Below are positions 43,671 to 46,779 of a DNA stretch of 46,779 bases, in pieces. The translations under genes and the position numbers were made by a program. The stretch spans positions 1 to 46,779 of the forward strand of contig CAYVHB010000025.1 of NCBI GenBank assembly GCA_964450865.1. Reading direction: 5' to 3'. The notes under the pieces were generated by a model. That model ran no database searches, was not told where the DNA came from, and saw only the letters and a program-made list of their open reading frames with translations. Positions within the stretch are counted from its first letter, which is position 1. Each line of letters starts with the position of its first letter. This DNA is from CAYVHB01 sp964450865 (lineage in GTDB: Bacteria > Bacillota > Clostridia > Saccharofermentanales > UBA5734).

Positions 43671-43699
43671 ATTATATCGAACGGGTTGCGTATTGACAA
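43671..43699 (-). promoter_or_regulatory. promoter of the essC operon
   Basis: On the minus strand TTGTCA (43699-43694) and TATAAT (43676-43671) are 17 bases apart, giving a leader of about 125 bases before the GTG. Its -35 box is the complement of the kinase promoter's -35 box. Confidence 0.78.
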
Positions 43700-43721
43700 C
43701 AAATTAGATATAAATAATGAT
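43693..43721 (+). promoter_or_regulatory. promoter of the Ser/Thr kinase gene
   Basis: TTGACA (43693-43698) is followed 17 bases later by AATGAT (43716-43721), or 16 bases later by TAATGA. A second -10-like TATAAT lies at 43742-43747 without a -35 box. Confidence 0.6.
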
Positions 43722-43864
43722 AACACATTTATTTTTCAGACTATAATTCTTGGCTTTCAATGTATGGAAAAAGGAGCAAGGGATGCCGGGGAAAGCGGGG
43801 AAAGCGAAGATGCCATGCTATTGCGTCGACTTGCATGGGAATGATTAACCAGGGGGACAACAGG

Positions 43865-46579
43865 ATGCCAGAAATATTGCAGAGTCTCATCGGACAGGAG
43901 ATTGGTGGCTATACCATTCAAAGCAAAATTGGTAGCGGTGGTTATGGTACGGTTTATTTAGCGGTCAAGGAGGATCTGGGCAAGCGATACCAGACAGCCA
44001 TCAAGTACGTCGTCATGCCTGAGCCAGAATATTATGAAGAAGTATTGCAGCAGTTCAACTACAATAAAGTCCTGGCTGAAAATCATTTCACCAAAATCGT
44101 CGAGGATATCTCATCTGAAATCAATACGCTGCTTGATCTGAACAAGAAGGATAACCGGTATATCGTCGCTTATTACGATCATGCTATCCGGAAAACGCCA
44201 GATCCCCTCATGTTCGAGATCTTTATCCGGATGGAATACCTGGTGCCTCTAAATAAGTATATAAGGTCAAATGGCATGACTTTGGCCGATGTTATCCAGC
44301 TGGGGATGGACATCGGTGAGGCGCTGGTCTTGTGCCATTCCAATGGTGTGATGCACCGCGACATCAAGGAGGCGAATATTTTCGTCAGCGAATCCGGTCA
44401 TTTCAAGCTCGGTGATTTTGGCGTCGCGAAAACACTGATGACCGTGACCAAGGCCGCATCCATGAAAGGCACAGCCTCCTATATGGCTCCCGAAATCTAC
44501 CAGCGGGAGCCCTATGACATGACTGTTGATATTTATTCACTGGGTATTGTGCTTTACAGATTGCTCAATAATTTGCGGATGCCTTTTCTGCCGGACTATC
44601 CGACGCCCATCCGGCCCGAGGATATTGACTGGGCTGACACAAGAAGACTCAAGGGTGAGATCCCCCCACTGCCCTTTTTCGCCAGGAATGCGCTGGGTGA
44701 AATCATCCTGAAAGCCTGCGCGGTCAGGGAAATGCGTTTTAGAAATGCCGACGAACTGAAAGAACTGCTGGCAGGTTTTCTCGCGACGTTAACTGAGGAT
44801 GAGAAAAATCGACTGGTTGTATCACCGGCGGCGAATAATCGCGACACTCGCACCCCCCATACACCTAATAATCCTGGTACACCTATTATGAATGCCTCAA
44901 ATACGCCCAATACACATAGCACCACGGCCCCAATAAACTCTGGTTCCAATGCCATGTATATCCCTGGTGCGTCAGTCCCTCCTACACCCGGAACGTCAGC
45001 CCCCAACACCCCTGGCGCGACAGCCGGGGTTCTTGGCCCGGCTGGTGCCAATCCTTTCACAGAATTTGCCCAGAATTCTGCCAATCCCAACACTTCCGGC
45101 CTGACTGAAAGTATTGGTGTCAGAGGTCATCAGAATATCAGTCCGGTCAATAACCAGAATCCGGCCATAGCCAGTCCGCAACCCATACCGGTCAAGGTCA
45201 AAAAACCAGTTTCGACCGGAACAAAGGTTAAAATTATCCTGTTCAGCGTCTTAGCCCTGGCAGTCGCCGCTGGTGGATATATCGGGTATTTATTGCTGAC
45301 TAATCCGCTGACATCATTCAAGAAATCGATCGAGTCGGGAGATTTTGTCCAAGCCATTGCGGTCTATGACAAAAATATCCGCGGTGATGCGCAAAAAAGT
45401 AAAGATGTCAGTACCTTTATCAAGAGTCGTGCTGAAACAGTAGCCAATGACTACCTGGCCAGTACGATTGAATATGACGATGCTTTGTCCAGATTACAGG
45501 AGCTTGAGAATCTCCAGATCCTGTCATCGGCGGAGATCGGGCCTTTTTTGATGCAAATCAATGAAATGCGCACCTCTCGTTCGGCCTATGAAAATGCCCA
45601 GCGGCTCATATCCAGCAATGAATTCGCCACCGCCATCGTCGAACTGCGCAAGGTGATCCAGGCAGATGGAAATTATGCGAACGCCCAGACGCAGCTGGTC
45701 AACGCAGTTTCGAGCTATAAAGAAGCGATATTGACCGAATTGGCTTCATATGACATCAACAAAGCCTATGCGGACGCGATCAGCAAACTGAACGGGGCAC
45801 TCCAGGTCGTACCGAATGACGCGGATATCCTGAACAAAATAAACGACTATCACGTAAAAATCACGGCTGAACAAAAGGCCAGGATTGATGAACTGATCGG
45901 GGAGGCCAACAAACTGGTGGCTGACAGCCAGGCGTACGAGCAGGCCGTAGCAACGCTGACAAATGCCCTGACCCAGTATCCGGGTAACGCATCCCTGCAA
46001 GCTGCCATTCAAAACGTCACCAGCGATCACATCAAACACATCGTGGGCCAGGCTGACGCCCTCGCCATTGAAAAAAAGTATGAAGATGCCATTGCGGTAC
46101 TGGAATCTGGCGCCAGTTTGTATCCCGGTGACGCCACACTAGAAGAACGCATGGCCGGCTATCGCGAATACCTCCCTGAATATCTGAAGAACCTGAACTT
46201 CCTGTCGGAAACGAACGGGGTGGAAAATTGGGACATTGCTAAAAACAGTGACAATCTCGGCAATATTTATATAAATGGTGGCCTGCTGTTCGAGTACGAA
46301 AATGCAAGGCGCACCTATTTTACTAATAGCAAATACTCACGTTTCAAGGGGAAAATTGTCTTGGAGAATTATAGTAAAAATGAAAGCGGGATATCAAAGA
46401 TAGTCGTATACAGCGATGGAAAGGTTGTCTATGTCTCACCCGGAATAACGCAAAATGTTCTGCCGGTCAAATTTGACATCGACATTGCCGGTTGCGAACA
46501 ATTATCGATCGAACTTCAAGATGTTAGTGGTTGGGGTATCAAATTGGGCGTTGTTGATGCAGCCTTCTACAAGGAATAG
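43865..46579 (+). CDS. membrane Ser/Thr kinase with TPR-like and NPCBM-like ectodomain
   Basis: The 904-residue protein has an N-terminal Hanks kinase: IGSGGYGTVYLA (22-33), Lys47, HRDIKEAN (164-171), DFG at 184 and APE in MAPEIYQ, so it looks active. A Pro/Thr/Asn-rich linker leads to one membrane helix (about 456-478). Outside are at least three TPR-like helical repeats (YEQAVATLTNALTQYPGNA; YEDAIAVLESGASLYPGDA) and a C-terminal beta domain with YFTNSKYSRFKGKIVLEN and VVYSDGKVVYVS, the NPCBM pattern, which often binds sugars. PASTA repeats are absent. The ATG at 43865 follows AGGGGG. Divergent from essC; likely substrates are FHA-recognised sites in the secretion machine. Confidence 0.9.
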   Translation: MPEILQSLIGQEIGGYTIQSKIGSGGYGTVYLAVKEDLGKRYQTAIKYVVMPEPEYYEEVLQQFNYNKVLAENHFTKIVEDISSEINTLLDLNKKDNRYIVAYYDHAIRKTPDPLMFEIFIRMEYLVPLNKYIRSNGMTLADVIQLGMDIGEALVLCHSNGVMHRDIKEANIFVSESGHFKLGDFGVAKTLMTVTKAASMKGTASYMAPEIYQREPYDMTVDIYSLGIVLYRLLNNLRMPFLPDYPTPIRPEDIDWADTRRLKGEIPPLPFFARNALGEIILKACAVREMRFRNADELKELLAGFLATLTEDEKNRLVVSPAANNRDTRTPHTPNNPGTPIMNASNTPNTHSTTAPINSGSNAMYIPGASVPPTPGTSAPNTPGATAGVLGPAGANPFTEFAQNSANPNTSGLTESIGVRGHQNISPVNNQNPAIASPQPIPVKVKKPVSTGTKVKIILFSVLALAVAAGGYIGYLLLTNPLTSFKKSIESGDFVQAIAVYDKNIRGDAQKSKDVSTFIKSRAETVANDYLASTIEYDDALSRLQELENLQILSSAEIGPFLMQINEMRTSRSAYENAQRLISSNEFATAIVELRKVIQADGNYANAQTQLVNAVSSYKEAILTELASYDINKAYADAISKLNGALQVVPNDADILNKINDYHVKITAEQKARIDELIGEANKLVADSQAYEQAVATLTNALTQYPGNASLQAAIQNVTSDHIKHIVGQADALAIEKKYEDAIAVLESGASLYPGDATLEERMAGYREYLPEYLKNLNFLSETNGVENWDIAKNSDNLGNIYINGGLLFEYENARRTYFTNSKYSRFKGKIVLENYSKNESGISKIVVYSDGKVVYVSPGITQNVLPVKFDIDIAGCEQLSIELQDVSGWGIKLGVVDAAFYKE

Positions 46580-46713
46580 ATCCGGTGTTCTGCCAAATCT
46601 TTGAATCAGTTTATTGCAGGGTGTACAAATTAGTAAAATTTTAAGGAAGGAGGGGGGTACAACCAGTCCACAACGTCCGCGTGCATGATATCAGGCAACA
46701 AGTAAACTTGCGC

Positions 46714-46742
46714 TTGACAGTGCAAAATAATAATCCTATAAA
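46714..46742 (+). promoter_or_regulatory. consensus promoter reading out of the window
   Basis: TTGACA (46714-46719) and TATAAA (46737-46742) are 17 bases apart. It would drive a gene beyond the right edge, next to the secretion locus. Between the kinase stop and here lies GGAAGGAGGGGGG at 46645-46657, with no evident gene. Confidence 0.78.
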
Positions 46743-46779
46743 CGGCAAGTAACAGTCAAATCAATCGAAAATCGGTAAT

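Overview
The window reads as chromosome of an anaerobic, carbohydrate-fermenting Bacillota, most likely class Clostridia. The signs are strong GGAGG-type ribosome sites, consensus TTGACA/TATAAT promoters, DUF1700/PadR and YukD families, a type VIIb secretion ATPase, and saccharolytic genes (LacZ, GlgX, sugar ABC importer, lyxose isomerase). No genus can be named from sequence alone. Several genes are broken, so this is an actively rearranging, accessory-rich stretch.

Layout. 0-3 kb: a nitrilase-family amidase, a SixA-like phosphatase and a lipoprotein on the minus strand. 3.2-3.54 kb: tRNA-Leu(UAA) and initiator tRNA-fMet behind a consensus promoter and before a strong terminator. 3.5-5.9 kb: an apparently acquired minus-strand PadR/DUF1700/membrane-protein operon that ends in a deleted short-chain dehydrogenase and the tail of a serine recombinase. 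6.1-9.5 kb: a DUF3592 protein, a DUF3137-like protein, then an out-of-frame fusion of the front of a P-type ATPase to the back of a KUP potassium transporter. 9.6-11 kb: D-lyxose isomerase and two small ORFs. 11.2-20.2 kb: a beta-galactoside utilisation cluster on the minus strand (binding protein, two permeases, LacZ, terminator) preceded by two AraC regulators; a divergent MFS exporter and a truncated GH3 glycosidase follow on the plus strand. 22.4-34 kb: hybrid histidine kinase, secreted helical protein, EamA transporter flanked by a duplicated operator-like site, GlgX debranching enzyme, TRIC channel, zinc-ribbon membrane protein, XRE-cupin regulator and an AMP-forming acyl-CoA synthetase.

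34-46.6 kb is the most interesting part: a compact type VIIb (ESX-like) secretion locus. It encodes an EssC ATPase with FHA domains, two WXG100 proteins, a lipoprotein, a lipase-like protein with N-terminal alpha/beta-hydrolase, central membrane segments and a C-terminal helical domain, a YukD/EsaB ubiquitin-like protein and a PP2C phosphatase, all on the minus strand. A membrane Ser/Thr kinase with a TPR-like and NPCBM-like ectodomain is transcribed divergently. The -35 boxes of the two divergent promoters lie on the same seven bases. EssA, EssB and EsaA are not seen. The gene set suggests a kinase/phosphatase/FHA-controlled secretion system that carries a lipase toxin in reverse domain order (as in staphylococcal TslA) and its lipoprotein immunity partner. 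That functional reading is inference from domains and gene order.
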